Assembly (NCBI GenBank): GCA_023078555.1
Contig: CM041198.1
Coordinates: 2,158,800-2,222,799 of the forward strand
Source of the DNA: Ulva prolifera
Lineage: Eukaryota > Chlorophyta > Ulvophyceae > Ulvales > Ulvaceae
Direction: 5' to 3'
DNA length: 64,000 nt
Shown here: positions 23,050 to 34,646 of the stretch, piece by piece
Numbering within the stretch: position 1 is the stretch's first letter
Layout of the letters: every line of letters begins with the position of its first letter
Position numbers and translations under genes: made by a program
Notes under the pieces: model-generated
Databases searched by the model: none
Seen by the model: only the letters and a program-made list of their open reading frames with translations
Told to the model about the DNA's origin: nothing

Positions 23050-23246
23050 CTTGACAGTGATTAAACAGAATAGGAGTAGCTGTTGAGCTTTGATATGCCA
23101 AGTGCTGAGTACGAAGAAGAAGGATGTCTGATGTTAGTGATGGCCACTTATGCAGTACTGATGTACTGCTTGTAGAGCTTGGGTCGAGTCTGGCTGCAAG
23201 AGCAAACAAAGGAAATAGATTGTACCTATACAGAGGATGACCTCCA

Positions 23247-23370
23247 CATATATACTTTTCTCTGCACTTGATGTGGCCATGCCTGATCGTGCTGGGCGTA
23301 GAGGCCGGACAGCAACGATGTGATCATCATGGGAGGAAGTGTCCAGAAGTGTGTGGACGTTCATGAAGCT
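23247..23370 (-). promoter_or_regulatory. Heat-shock promoter of type B copy 2
   Basis: A TATATA box at 23247-23256 (CATATATACTTTTC, the same string as before copy 1), then heat-shock elements at 23336-23370: GAAGTGTCCAGAAG, a TGTGTGGACG spacer, and TTCATGAAG. Confidence 0.8.
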
Positions 23371-25686
23371 CCTCCACTGTTCTGGACGTGCCGCTGAAGT
23401 ACTGCCGCTAAAGCACCACCAACAAGCTCTCGTGACACCGCTGGAGTCTGAAACTGACGAAGTACACTCTTCTGGAATCACCATTTGTTCCAACCATTGG
23501 GAGCGCTGTGCTGTCATGTATCTTGAACGGGCACGCCACAGTGTGCGCGTGGTGCCCAAGAGGCCTGCAGATTTTCCACATCCATTCAGAGTTGTGTTGT
23601 ACTTAAATTGGCTGCCCTGAGGTGTACGATCATGTATACTGGGAATGTGATTGAGCGTCCGCGAGAGGTATCTGCCACGTCGACCCACTGGCATGGTACA
23701 ACGCGTGGCCAACGGTAGCTATATGTATACGTAGATGAAGCTTGTTGCCGAGCTGCCTGTAGTTGCGTAGATGAATTTCAGCTTCCGTCCAGCACGCACT
23801 ATGCGGCCTTTTTGAAGAGTGTGGATTCAACCAGAACCATGCGCACGTTCGCGTCACGGCGACAATCCATTTTCGATGCTCGTTGTCATCATCACTGCTT
23901 TGTATGTATCATGCAGCCCGTGCTGCCGAACGTTCGAGCACCTCTTCAGATCTCATAGAGCCACCGAGCACCGCTGCTCAGCTCCTGATTGTTAAGTTGC
24001 TGACGCATTCAAGGCCGGCGAGGTACGCAATCTGCAGGTCTGTGACATAGGACCATGAACCAGGGAACAAAGATCATTTACGCAGAAAGTACCCACATCG
24101 ATACAGCTTACATAGGTGGCATGTGACCATAAGGCCGTGGGGGTCAGCAGCATTGCACAGGTGGGATGGGGGGGTTGATCATGCACACCTCAAGCAGCTC
24201 CAGAAGCTTCAGGAGCTCTTGCAGTGTCAGTTGCAACCATGGCTGCGTGTGCGTGCTGCCGTGGATGGCAGTTGCTGGAGTTGTCCCCGGGCCAGGCTCC
24301 TACAAAGCCGCTGAGCATTCAGCTCAAGGTGTAGTACTAGCGACAATGTGTGTCTGCTAATGTGTGTCCGCTAGGGAGGACTCGGTACATGCAGCCATGC
24401 GACTGACTGCAAACGACACCTGTGTGCCCGGAAAGGACTATGCATTGATTCTGAAACTGTCACACTGTGCACGATCAGCACACGATCAGCACACGATCAG
24501 CACGATCAGCGGACCTTGTGCTGGGAGATCGGTGCTCGCGTACTGGGTGCACGCAAGTGTGTGTGTTGCAGTCCAGTGATTGGACCACTGTAGGGAGGCA
24601 GTCCTACCTGGTGCCAGGTTGGCCGAGCAAACTGCTTGACTGATGAACTCATGTTGTCATTCCGATAATTGTCTGTGTCTCCGACGGAGTTTGTGTGGCA
24701 CGGATCAGTGCCAGCGCCCTCAGCGATGCCATTCTGCTGCAGTATGCTAGCACAGTCACATGGTGATAGCCTCACTTGACACCTGACACCGTCAAAACGT
24801 GTGCATGTGGCAGGACAGATCCAGTGGGCGCAGCGGCGTAAACTGCCGTCTCACACAGTTGGTGGCAGACTGGGCACGACCAGAGCACCGTTGAATCCAC
24901 ACAGTGGCGGAGTTACAACGAGTCAGTGGACGTGATCATGTTCAGCACCAGAATCTCACGGAATTACCAGAGCAAGATGTTTTGTATCTGTGTCCAGCCG
25001 TGCATGTCATTGCCAAAATCCAAACACACATATCACACGCCACAAGCCGAATTCAGGGTATGTGCATGGGTTACACAAGCAGATTATTATGGCAGACATG
25101 ATCATATCCGCATAGAGCATGCAAAGCACGCAAATTGCGTGCAAGCCCAACTTCCTGATGTTAGCTGATGGTTCATCATCCTACCAGTAGAACCAGTAGG
25201 GTGTTTGTGCTTGGGCCTTGCATGAGACTGGGTGGCCATTTGAGATACGAATCACTCTATTCTCGAGGCCCCACAGATGGAGAGCGCTGAGCAAGGCCAT
25301 ACTGATAAAACTTTCAAGGCTGTTGATACAATCCACTATGTTGATCAGGTCACTGCTGCTCAACTAGAGGGTGTGTAGCCATGCGTGCGGCAACACTTCG
25401 CATGTATGTTGATTTGATTGCATCAAGACAGCTCTTTGTTTCTGAATTCCAGTGTCAAACATGATGTTGGCAATAGTGCTGCGAACAGGGGGCATCTTGT
25501 GCAATGATTTGTACAATTTACGTTACAAACTCGGTCGAAGTTCGCCGATTATTTGCACCTAGTTGTACGAAATTTACATTCCAGAACCACACAGCAGCAT
25601 GGGATACAACTCGGCCAGGATCTATCAGAATATGCAACATTCCAGCATACAGATTCTCGCCTCAGCTTTACGGCAAAGCTACAGAG
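23371..25686. other. Intergenic, junction between duplication blocks
   Basis: Contains the second copy of the type B upstream block (23630-24060) and a short tandem array at 24471-24510 (ACGATCAGCAC units). The segment 24.1-25.6 kb has no counterpart that I could find in the other block and probably marks the junction. No convincing gene. Confidence 0.5.
23630..24060. repeat. Conserved block upstream of type B genes, copy 2
   Basis: Second copy of the block at 19860-20300, with TGGCATGGTACAACGCGTGG at about 23689 and CTTCCGTCCAGCACGCAC at about 23782. Several small insertions and deletions separate the copies and break every shared reading frame. Confidence 0.7.
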
Positions 25687-26673
25687 CTAAGCAACTCGGA
25701 TGCGCTTTGGGCTCGGCAGTGGCTGCTTAGCCACAACGATTCTCAGTACACCGTCTGCTAAAGATGCATCTGCCCGGGTCAGATCTGCTGTTTCCGGCAG
25801 TTTCAGTACCCGTTTGGCAAAGTTCTGGGAACGTTCCCTCCCATGAAACTTGCACCGTGGCTTTTCGTCAGGCTGAGCAGAAGCCTGTGTAATCTTCTGG
25901 GCTGCTGTTGGTTCGCCAGCGTCCTTGTCAGCCTGTGCAAGTTCTGCGGGTTGCTCCTTTTGTGCAGCATCACGATGTGCAGCTGTTGTAGCAGCTTCAG
26001 GCTGCGTCGGAGTCTTGACTCCCAGCATCAGTGTATCGTTGTGTATGTCAATTGTGACGTCACTCTTGGCGACGCCTGGCAGGTCGGCAAGGATCTCTAT
26101 CGCTGTGTCTGTCTGCAGGCCCACACATACACGTCAGTGACAATCTTCAGCTGGAGCCTGGCTCACGACCACACACAGCACAGCCTCCAGATTTCAGAGC
26201 AGCTATCCATATTGTGATACGCGATCTAAATGCAACGATCGTTATAGCGTCCGGGATTGCTACGGAGTGAGCAGGCACAGTGCATTCGAGTAAATTTTCA
26301 TCGACGCAGACGAACAACTGATTAGATCAAGATTGCAAAGCTGCAGGTTTGAGCACAACAAACGCGTTGCAGTGCGATGCCACTCGAGCAAGACAAGTGA
26401 TGTGGCCATCTAGCAATGCTCACGGAAGGCTCCAGATCAGGCCAGGCCAGGCACATCCGCAAACGTTCACGACTTCTAAAATCGCGCACATGATCGAAGC
26501 ACCACAAGGGCATATGGATTCATGATTCGTACCTCGCTGACGTCCAGCAAGATCTTGCGTGCGGGGGCTGTTTGTGCTGGCCGGCGCCTGTGGCCACGCG
26601 ACATGGGAACACATGCAGGCCCATTGAACAGGAGATCGGCGGTGACGGGGAAGTATACGTTGGCTGCTGGCAT
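25687..26673 (-). CDS. Small heat-shock protein Hsp20, type A, copy 2
   Basis: Exon 1 (26673-26533, 47 aa, MPAANVYFPV to RKILLDVSE) joins exon 2 (26112-25687) in phase 0 for 188 residues, the same length as the copy at 14364. The domain begins TDTAIEILADLPGVAKSD, has a long Ala/Gln/Lys-rich insertion, and ends ASLADGVLRIVVAK and PSPKRIRVA. The C-terminal I-R-V replaces I-x-I as in copy 1. Exon 1 differs from copy 1 at only four residues (AT-to-AA, AV-to-CV, HM-to-PM, TT-to-TA contexts), while the insertion differs much more. Confidence 0.9.
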
Positions 26674-26852
26674 GTTGTAAATAGGACTATCACTTAGAAC
26701 GTATGGAAACTGTATCTCTGTAGGTGGTGTCCGCGGGCAGCGTGATCGATGTCGAGGAATATCTGAGATGTGAAAGCAGATGCGAATGAGCTGATTGTTG
26801 CAATTGCACAGTTCGATGATATCGAATTGTCAACCTGTAATCATGGCCCCGC

Positions 26853-26982
26853 ATTTATATAACATGGACTTCTGGGACATGTCCATACAAGCAGCAGTCC
26901 ACCTGGATTAGCATAGACGGTCCGGAGACAGAGTCTGACGCGTATGGCGAAGTGTCTAGAAGTGTGTGGGCGTTTCCTGAAT
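26853..26982 (-). promoter_or_regulatory. Heat-shock promoter of type A copy 2
   Basis: TATATAA on the minus strand at about 26853-26862. Heat-shock elements at 26949-26982: GAAGTGTCTAGAAG, a TGTGTGGGCG spacer, and TTTCCTGAAT. Confidence 0.8.
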
Positions 26983-29547
26983 CTCCGCGACGCTCCTACA
27001 CGTTTCGCTGCACAAGCGATACATTATGTTGACCAGAATAATCTGAGTTTCAATCTTGATGTTGTGGGTGGAAGGCTGTACCTACAGCTGCCTCCAACCC
27101 TCTTGGTAAAAGCTGACGCGGTTTTGAGCATCGAGGTCGGCTGTATCCATTTCGATAGCTTCAATATGCAGGCTAGCAGGAAGCGCGGTGTCACGTGAGT
27201 AGCGCAGCAGATGATGTGAACTCTTCTTGGCTGACGTCGCTAAGAAGAGCTAGCACAGCGTAGTTACCACCAGCAAGGTCTGGCTGGACAGGCGGTGTGA
27301 TTTGCGTCCGTTGCAGTGCAGGGCTGAAGCAGTGAGAAGCCCTTGTGTCGCAGAAATTTCACTGATGCACGTGTATAGCAGCTGCTTGTGCTGCTGTGCA
27401 CCACGCGCACACTCCCCAGTCACCTGAACCGAGAGTGTGACCCTGTACCGAGAGTGCAGCGATGCAGGTGGCACCGTAGGCTGCCGCTGTGTCTGACTGT
27501 CATGTTGTGTCTGACTGTCGGTACAAGCGGAAAATCTCGAATTGTGTACGGCACTGTCAAGGTGTGCTACATTCGTGTTTGCGGCGAACTGTGGTCTACA
27601 CATTTCGCCAGGCAAAGCAAAACTCCTGCCAACGAGTCAAACTCACACACAAAACAAGATATGGTTGTGGGGAATGTGCAGCTGCTGCCTCGGAGTCAGG
27701 AAATCGGCAATTTGGCTGAGAATGTCTGTGGATGTCCAACAGGCTCAGGTACTGCAGCTGACTGCCCATCAGCACATCTGGAACTTACCCTTCGGCACAT
27801 CAAGCAGCAGTGTGCGGAGTGTTTTGTGTGATTATGTTATGAGTGTGGTATGTCATGCAACACGCTCTTGCAGATTGTGGCTGCCACCAAGGCGCCTGTG
27901 TCAGCTAATCATCGTCGTAGGCCAACAGCTGCTGCCATCATCGTTCCGGCGATGTGGCCTCCATATGTGGCCTCCATTCGGAAACACCACAGCATCGACC
28001 CAGGAAATGACTCACATTTTCGTCATGATCTAATGAAATAATGCATCATTTGTCAGGCCTGTTCATCTTGTCAGACCTGTGTATCATTTTAGATCTGAGC
28101 GGAGCCTTACATAGCGCTACAGCTGCAGGCACTCCAAGGACTGGGCAACTGATTCGTATACTGCTACAGCCAGATCAAAGCTTCTGCTCATCCCTCATAT
28201 TGTTTTACTCGGGTGCTGAACCAGCTCAGGTTTTCTTTTCGTACCACAGATTATCTCGACACACAACTTTCACTCATTGATGTTCGCAGCTGCACAGCAT
28301 ACCCCCCCTACTTGGCATTTAACCTGGCACATGCAGATCTTCGCCAAGTTGATAGGCATATGTGCTCCTGGACATCGGTGCTCAAGTGGGATTGTGGTGA
28401 AATGTCTGAGGCTGTTTAACTGTAGACACGTCCACAGTTAATGAAGATATGACCACACAGTCACAGAGAGCAGCCGGGAAGCCATGTCTTCACGGTCACA
28501 CATAATTATTCGACGCAAGGTTATTGTAGCGAGGCTCGCCATCCTTTCTGCGGTAAGATGTGATGGGTTTGTGGTGGCTTTTGCTGTACATCACCGCACG
28601 TCACTCATGTATGTACAACCCAGTCATTGGCACAGCAAACAGAAAGTGAGGCATGTACACCTCTTGTCTGGAATTCACCCAAATTTGTGAGTTTTCTGTT
28701 GTCAGCAGCGATGCTGTACTATCAGCAGCAGACTGCCGCTATCGTACTCATGCTACAGAATATTCCGGTGTCACTACCTGGGCACGGTGTCACTATCACC
28801 AGGCACATCTTGTGACGTGCCTGGCAATAGTGGCACATTTTTCGTGAGAAGCAGTTCTCAGAAGTAAGCACTTTGCCTCTGTCAGTGTGCTCATTGTGGA
28901 CATTTTTTTCGGGTACGTTCATCATGCCATGGTTGCTCAATCCAGCGAATCAGTGTCCTGTTATTGCTGACGTTTCACGTTTTAAAGTTTTTTTTTGGAT
29001 GCAAAGCGCAATTTTGTGACAGTGTCAGTTGCTTTCTGGATGGAGTGCCCCGGAACAGGCATTTTGCAACACATTGTCATCTTGCACATTCTCGCTCAGA
29101 TATCACTGACAGCCTAGGATACAGACACTGTACAACTTCGGCATATGTGGTCCCGTTAACTCGGAATGATCAATGTCCAATAGGATATGGCTCAATAAAT
29201 TCAGAATATTTTGTACTTTACTCCCATCATGAATGGGTGTTGCGCACCCTCAGCTCCCAAGACCTAGACCGCATGTCCGTGGATCTGGCATGCACTGGGG
29301 CCAGCTATTCAACTCACTTTCGATCTATGGACACCACAACCACCTTCACGTGTCACTAACTGAAATTCAGAGGTATCTACATATTCTGGCTGCAAATACT
29401 GCACAAGCAAGGCCTGCCTGTTGCTCGGCCGCAGCGCTGTCTGGCGCATGCTGTCTTCAGCTCTGCTTGACTCGTTGTCACGATGAGCCCGTAAGAGCCT
29501 GAGCCAGCAGCCTTGGCATGACGAGGCGCTTATGCTAGAAGCTCCGA
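26983..29547. other. Duplicated intergenic DNA, no gene
   Basis: Counterpart of 15.65-18.4 kb, but without the retrotransposon end found at 17.1-17.66 kb, so that insertion came after the duplication or was lost here. Contains an 85-bp dispersed repeat at 29138-29223. Open frames are not shared with the first block. Confidence 0.5.
29138..29223 (+). repeat. 85-bp dispersed repeat, copy 2
   Basis: TCGGCATATGTGGTCCCGTT, AACTCGGAATGATCAATGTC and GGCTCAATAAATTCAGAAT mark this copy. It is closest to the copies at 21431 and 37794. Confidence 0.75.
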
Positions 29548-30340
29548 TTATGCGATGGGGATGCGGTGGGGGCTGGGGAGGGCCCGCTTGGGCACCGTCA
29601 CCGTGAGCACCCCAGCCACACACTCCGCCCGCGCCTGCCCCAGGTCCGCAGTCTCCGGCAGCTTTAGAGCCCTCTTGGCGTAGCGCTGGGCCCTCTCGCG
29701 GCGCAGAACCTTGGGCTGTGGGAGTGCCTTGGTGGCTTGCGCTGCTGCCTGCTCCCCATCCTCTGTGGCAGGCTCGTTGTCGCCGGGCGTGGCTGCAGGT
29801 GCGTCCGCTCCTGGAGTCTTGTCGTCGGGCTGCGAGACGGAGAGGGTGAGTGTATCTTTGTCGATGTCGAGGTGGATGGCCTCTTTGGCCACACCCGGCA
29901 CATCTGCCACGATCTCAAACTCGGACTCCTTCTGCATGCACACATGGTCCATTCAAAGAAGGCATGCCGGTAATCGCGCTTAACATCACCTGATACAGGT
30001 GTCAGCTGTGACCATCTGTGACCATCTGTGACCATAGCAAATGGCTCTGTGACATGATATCTGCTGGCGCTGCGCAGTCGTGACATTCGAGCCAACCGCA
30101 CTCCTGTCAGCAAATGCTGCGTCGGGTATACTATAGTGGCAGTTCAATCTAGAGTTCAATCCATACAGGAGCAGGGCATGAGTGCGGACGACGTTACAGG
30201 CAGCATACCTCTATTATGTCAACAAGAATGCGCCGGCTTTGCTTGAGCACTGGCTCTTCTGCAGAGTTGCAATAAAGGTTCATGTCGGACAGCAGCATGT
30301 CCAGAACCGTTGGAGGTAACCCATATCCGCGGCAGACCAT
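29548..30340 (-). CDS. Small heat-shock protein Hsp20, type B, copy 3
   Basis: Exon 1 (30340-30209, 44 aa, MVCRGYGLPPTVLDMLL to ILVDIIE) joins exon 2 (29931-29548) in phase 0, giving 171 residues. The alpha-crystallin domain begins KESEFEIVADVPGVAKEA, has the EPATEDGEQAAAQATKALPQ insertion, and ends VAGVLTVTVPK and PSPHRIPIA with the I-P-I motif. Exon 1 is the more diverged part (CNSAEEPVLKQS in place of the SG-x-x-H segment), which contrasts with an exon 2 almost identical to that of the copy at 22274. That fits partial gene conversion. Confidence 0.92.
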
Positions 30341-30534
30341 CTTGAAAGCTGTATGAGAAAGGTAGAGTAGCTGCTGAGCTTGACGAGGCTGACTGTTGAG
30401 TGTTCAATCTAGCACAGAATGCTGTTGTGCGGAACCGATGCCCACGTGAGTAGGATTAAAATACCAGTATTTGAGTCTCTAACTGAATGTGCGAATGGAG
30501 GAGATCGAATATGGATGACTGGATCATGGCCTTC

Positions 30535-30667
30535 ATTTATATACGGTCCATTGTACTGGAACGCCTCATGCCCGACGGTGCGGGGCGCACAGGCTGGACA
30601 GCAACGATGTGATCATCATGGAGGGAAGTGTCCAGAAGTGTGTGGGCGTTTCTTGAAGCTGTTCTGG
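30535..30667 (-). promoter_or_regulatory. Heat-shock promoter of type B copy 3
   Basis: TATATAAA on the minus strand at about 30535-30545. Heat-shock elements at 30624-30667: GAAGTGTCCAGAAG, a TGTGTGGGCG spacer, then TTTCTTGAAGCTGTTCTGGA, which gives an extra GAA/TTC unit. A 40-bp perfect palindrome follows at 30690. Confidence 0.8.
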
Positions 30668-30689
30668 ACTCGCTGCTGGCTTCACGCCA

Positions 30690-30729
30690 AAAGGCTCTCA
30701 TTAGCTCGCGAGAGCTAATGAGAGCCTTT
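30690..30729. repeat. 40-bp perfect inverted repeat, 4-base loop
   Basis: AAAGGCTCTCATTAGCTC and its exact complement surround GCGA, giving 18-bp arms. It lies 23 bp beyond the heat-shock elements of type B copy 3 and is absent from the other five promoters. Confidence 0.95.
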
Positions 30730-33400
30730 CCTGCATGTAAATCCTTCCCGACGAAACTTTTTGACCCAAAGCTCGTGAGCACTGTGCTTGCACGCATCTT
30801 CAACATACAAGTGACAGCGTGCGCGCAGTCCTTCAGAACATCGTAGAATCACCGCTGGTATTAAAATTGATATGATCGTCCATTTGATCGCGTTTCTGAG
30901 ATGCCCTGATGTACGAGTCAGCATATGACGCATCGTCCGCGAAAGGCATTTGCTGGGTTCACTGAACGGCGTGACTTAAACTGCGGCATCACCAGCGTTT
31001 TCCATCACCAAATCGCGGCAGTGCTGCAGCAGCACTGCCGCTGCTGAGCTGCCTGTTGTTGCGGGGAGCTGTACACCTTCCGCCCAACACCCACCATATG
31101 GCCCTCTGAACAGATTCGATATTACCACGGCCACGCGCATTTCTGCTCACTGCACGACAACCAAAGCATGCAGACTCTTCAACGGTCGCTGTGCACATGA
31201 TGCATAACCCGTGCCGCCAAAGTTTCAAACAGCATTTCAGAGTGCACTCGCCACACTGGGCGCTGCTGCTCACCTCCCGACTCCCAAACAGGGCCAGTCA
31301 AGACAGGCGAGATCAGTGCCATACAAACTAACGGACGATGCCTGTGAGACTGTGCCATAGACTCGTGGCCTGAGATTGTAGCCTGAGGCTTGAAACACTG
31401 ATGCGGACACAGCTCACATCAAGTACATGGCGCAACACATGACACTGCGTGTTCCTCACCCATGCCTCCTGCTAGTGCCAGTGAGCTGCCATTGCATCAA
31501 ACTGTCTTTATAGCTGTCGCCGATGACACTGCATGCAAGTGCAGCCATGTCCACACGTGTGACATGTTTGACAAACTGCAGTTTCGAACGTGGCGCTAAT
31601 GCTGCACACCGCAGTGCCTTGGTTGATCATGTGCATCACATTCTTAGCAGGGCGTGCCAGTGGAGAGGTTACGACAAACGTGCGCACAAGACATGTTTTC
31701 ATATCTGTGTGCCATTGATGTCTTTCTGACTGATCACAAGCATTGCAATGCACATGTGCATTGCAATGCATGTGAGACGTCACATGTGCTATACAATAAT
31801 ATAATGCGCGTACTGTCTGAGGTAGGAAAATGCATCGGTTGTTGCTGGTTACATGACATTCACGGACAGACACGATATGTTTCGGCATTGCCTGAGGGCC
31901 TCATCAGATGTCTAGGTGAGTCAAAACAACATCGATACCAGAAAGCATGTGCCTCATTACTCAGTCCTCGAGAGCGAGGCTGTCCATGTCCGGCAAACCA
32001 CCGTGAGCACAGAAAATAGTGATAATCATCCTGGTGAAACGATGATACGTGGTCTGTATGGGACCAGCTTCGCCTCTCATCAACAGCCCGTAAGTGCCTA
32101 AAAGCGCAGGCATGCGGCCAACACACGTGACATCAACATACGATGTGATATCCCGCTGCTTGAGGCAGCATCATGATCCTCTAAGGGCTGCACACTTCAC
32201 AGTGTTTCGCTGGCTCTACACAGCTGAGCTACATGTACGTGCTTCTCTCACACATGGCACAACAGGGAGAGACCCCCCTTTGCCGGTCTATGGCGCTGCA
32301 TGAGAAACAATCTGCTGTTCGCATAGCACAGCTCAGCATATGGCAAAATGTGTCCATGCATGATGACCCAGTTGTTGTGATTCCGAGTCGGAATCTCCGA
32401 CTGTTTTCACTTCTGCGCAGACGTCCCTATGCATGCGTCTGCCCCATCAGGTGCTGAGGCCAATGCTCTGGCGTGGGCATGACATAGCTACCTAGCTCTC
32501 GTTCTTGTGTGATGCCTCTGTTGCGGCCTGTGCATCTGCTTTCGTACGCACAGACTCACACCCACAGTTGATGCAAGCCTTGCATCTCAGAGGTTGGTGG
32601 ATGGTGCTGCGTGCGGTGCTGTACAGGGTGACACGCTACACCTTGAATTGTTCGTGGCAAGATGCCTGTGTGTTTGTATGGCTGGGTGGTCCACGAGGCC
32701 CGACCTGTTTGCTGTGCGTCTGAGGCTGCTCACGAAAGCACTGAGTGAAGGCTCCTGTTCTTGTGTGTGTTACAAGGACAAATTAATTTCAAGCCTGAGT
32801 GGCCGGTACACCGCGCAACCCCTCCATGGCAACGAGCAAGCATACCAACGGCCCAACGTACGCAAGCCAGGAGAGTGTCACGCACGTCGAACTCGCCCGA
32901 ACACAGCGCCCACGCACAGCAAGCACCCGTCCCCACTCCAGCCCCAAACACACGCAGCCCCGTGCCTGCACACAAAACGACCCCGCCGCCCGCGCGTCCG
33001 CAGCGGCCCAAGCCCGCGGCCCGGCCGTCGCCAGCCCACAGCGCAAGTCGCCGCCCCCCCCAACCCCAATCTACTCCCTCTTCTGCAGCTGTGTCTCCCC
33101 TCCACTTCCGCGTCCCATCAGACAAGCCCTGAGCGGCAGAGCAACACGGCAGTGCCGCCAGCCGCAGCCCGGCCATGCCAAAGCCCGGCCAAGCCACGGC
33201 ACCCATGGGATGTGTCCGGTTGCCGGATCACGCGGAAGAGGAGGCGCGCGCCAGCCAGCAAAGCACCCGCTCCTGCAACCGACGGTCGGCGCGAGCGAGG
33301 GAGAGGCGGGGACGCTGCGGGCGGCTCGCCGCTCAGGCCGGATGGCCAGTGAGCTGCGAGAGGTCAGCGCATGGGACCGGTCACCGAAAGTGTGCACCTG
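30730..33400. other. Intergenic, duplicated and GC-rich parts
   Basis: Contains the third, most decayed copy of the type B upstream block (30920-31330), a palindrome at 31734-31775, and at 32230-32640 a diverged copy of 20760-21090. The tract 32.8-33.4 kb is GC-rich with long open frames on both strands but no recognisable domain, so I do not call a gene. Confidence 0.45.
31734..31775. repeat. Palindrome with 28-bp perfect core
   Basis: CATTGCAATGCACA and its complement form a perfect 28-bp palindrome at 31741-31768. Pairing extends to 31734-31775 with one mismatched pair. A smaller hairpin with arms ATGTGA/TCACAT follows at about 31770. Confidence 0.9.
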
Positions 33401-33479
33401 TATTTCTTTTAATGCAGTGTTTGTATATTTTACCCTGGGCTTTCAGATGGATTTTTTTTTGGTAGTAGCTCTCGTGTTT

Positions 33480-33900
33480 TTTAAATACACAAGGCGAAGT
33501 ACAGTGAGTCACAAGTCCCGTCAAAACTGCCTTGACCGCGTTGCGGGCCATCAGCGGGGCAGCGGCCTGAACATGGCGGGCGACGGCGTGCCAGAGCGTC
33601 GTGGAGATGACGCGCATCGCGTTCTGTGAGAACCGCCGTCGAGAGACAGCTCCGGAGCTCCCGCCCCTGCAGCCACATCAGCAAACCTGCTGAGGAACGC
33701 AACCGCTGCCGGGCGCACGCGGCCGTATGTTTCATGTGACAGCGGGACCAGGCTGAGTCCCCCGACACCAGGGCGGCCGTACTTGTCGTGCTTCCGCCGG
33801 CCAGCGGCCTTCGCCGAGGCGCTGTCACGCAGAGCGGCTGCGCGGACGTTGGAACACACATCGGAACCCGCTCCTGTTCTTGTGTGACTCATCCGCACTC
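33480..33900 (-). mobile_element. Decayed retroelement C-terminal fragment
   Basis: The minus-strand frame from about 33898 contains KHDKYGRPGVGGLSLVPLSH, ETYGRVRPAAVAFLSRFADV, then AAGAGAPEL. This has the same order of motifs as the retroelement end at 17.1 kb (FVPFAVESCGFMGKAAVRF). Further down, similarity seems to pass to other frames (QNAMRVISTTLWHAVARH at about 33600-33550), so it is frameshifted and inactive. No poly(A) or target duplication was seen. Confidence 0.5.
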
Positions 33901-34646
33901 ACAGCCTGCCGATGTGGATGCTGATAACAGTGCAAAGCACTCAAGGTAACACCGTGCTACATTGCTCCGGGGAGCGCACAAACCCGCACATACATCGGCA
34001 GTTCTTGGGAGCCTTTATCATCAGCAACCGCAGTACCACCACACCGCTGACAACAATTTAGTACATGTGCCAGCGTTGACTGGCAATAGCTAACTGCATC
34101 ATATGCTTCAGTGTGGTATATACAATGCGTATACCATTTGATTAATGAATTCATTGATGAATTCAGCCACCTGCTTACATGACAGGTGCTAGAGAATACT
34201 AATCCCAAAACAGTGCCGCACAAGGCAGGGAAATGACGAAATCTGCCATACTCACTTCACATGATCAGTTTTGCTGAAGAGTCTGAATTGAATCGTTACA
34301 GCTGTGGAGTACGAGCAGAGCATAATTCGGGAGTTGCGACTCCACTCTTGTACATGCTTGGAAAGCGCAAATTTGCGATGAAATAATGTGACCTCCAGCC
34401 ACTATGGTCTACAGTGACACTGTCAACCACTTCTGTACTAAATCTACAGCCTACTACTGCCTTGCCTGGGCAAGCTTAGCTGAAGGGGATTGTGAAAGAG
34501 AAAAGCAAAGCGGTGTCTGTGAATCACATCCACATGATACAACACCCCCGTGCACGCCTTCTCTATTCAGTGCTGTTCACCCCGTCCGGGATGTTTGTAC
34601 TGCTTCCGCCCAGTACAGATACTCTGTCAATGTGGCCGCTGTCAGG
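33901..34646. other. Intergenic, no gene
   Basis: AT-richer DNA before the last Hsp20 gene. A 20-bp hairpin (TGAATTCAT, two bases, ATGAATTCA) lies at 34146-34165. Nothing else was recognised. Confidence 0.45.

Noticed and set aside
19837..23857. Similar minus-strand frames with ACWTEA and GHALYHA in the conserved upstream block
   Set aside because: Similarity is lost in the third copy and indels break the frame, so this is better explained as duplicated noncoding DNA.
26944..27198. Plus-strand frame starting MAKCLEVCGRF
   Set aside because: It begins in the heat-shock elements, and the equivalent frame in the other duplication block (15606 onward) terminates after a few dozen codons.
32799..33629. 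276-codon plus-strand frame and an opposing 158-codon frame
   Set aside because: GC-rich low-complexity sequence open on both strands with no motif; it overlaps the decayed retroelement fragment.
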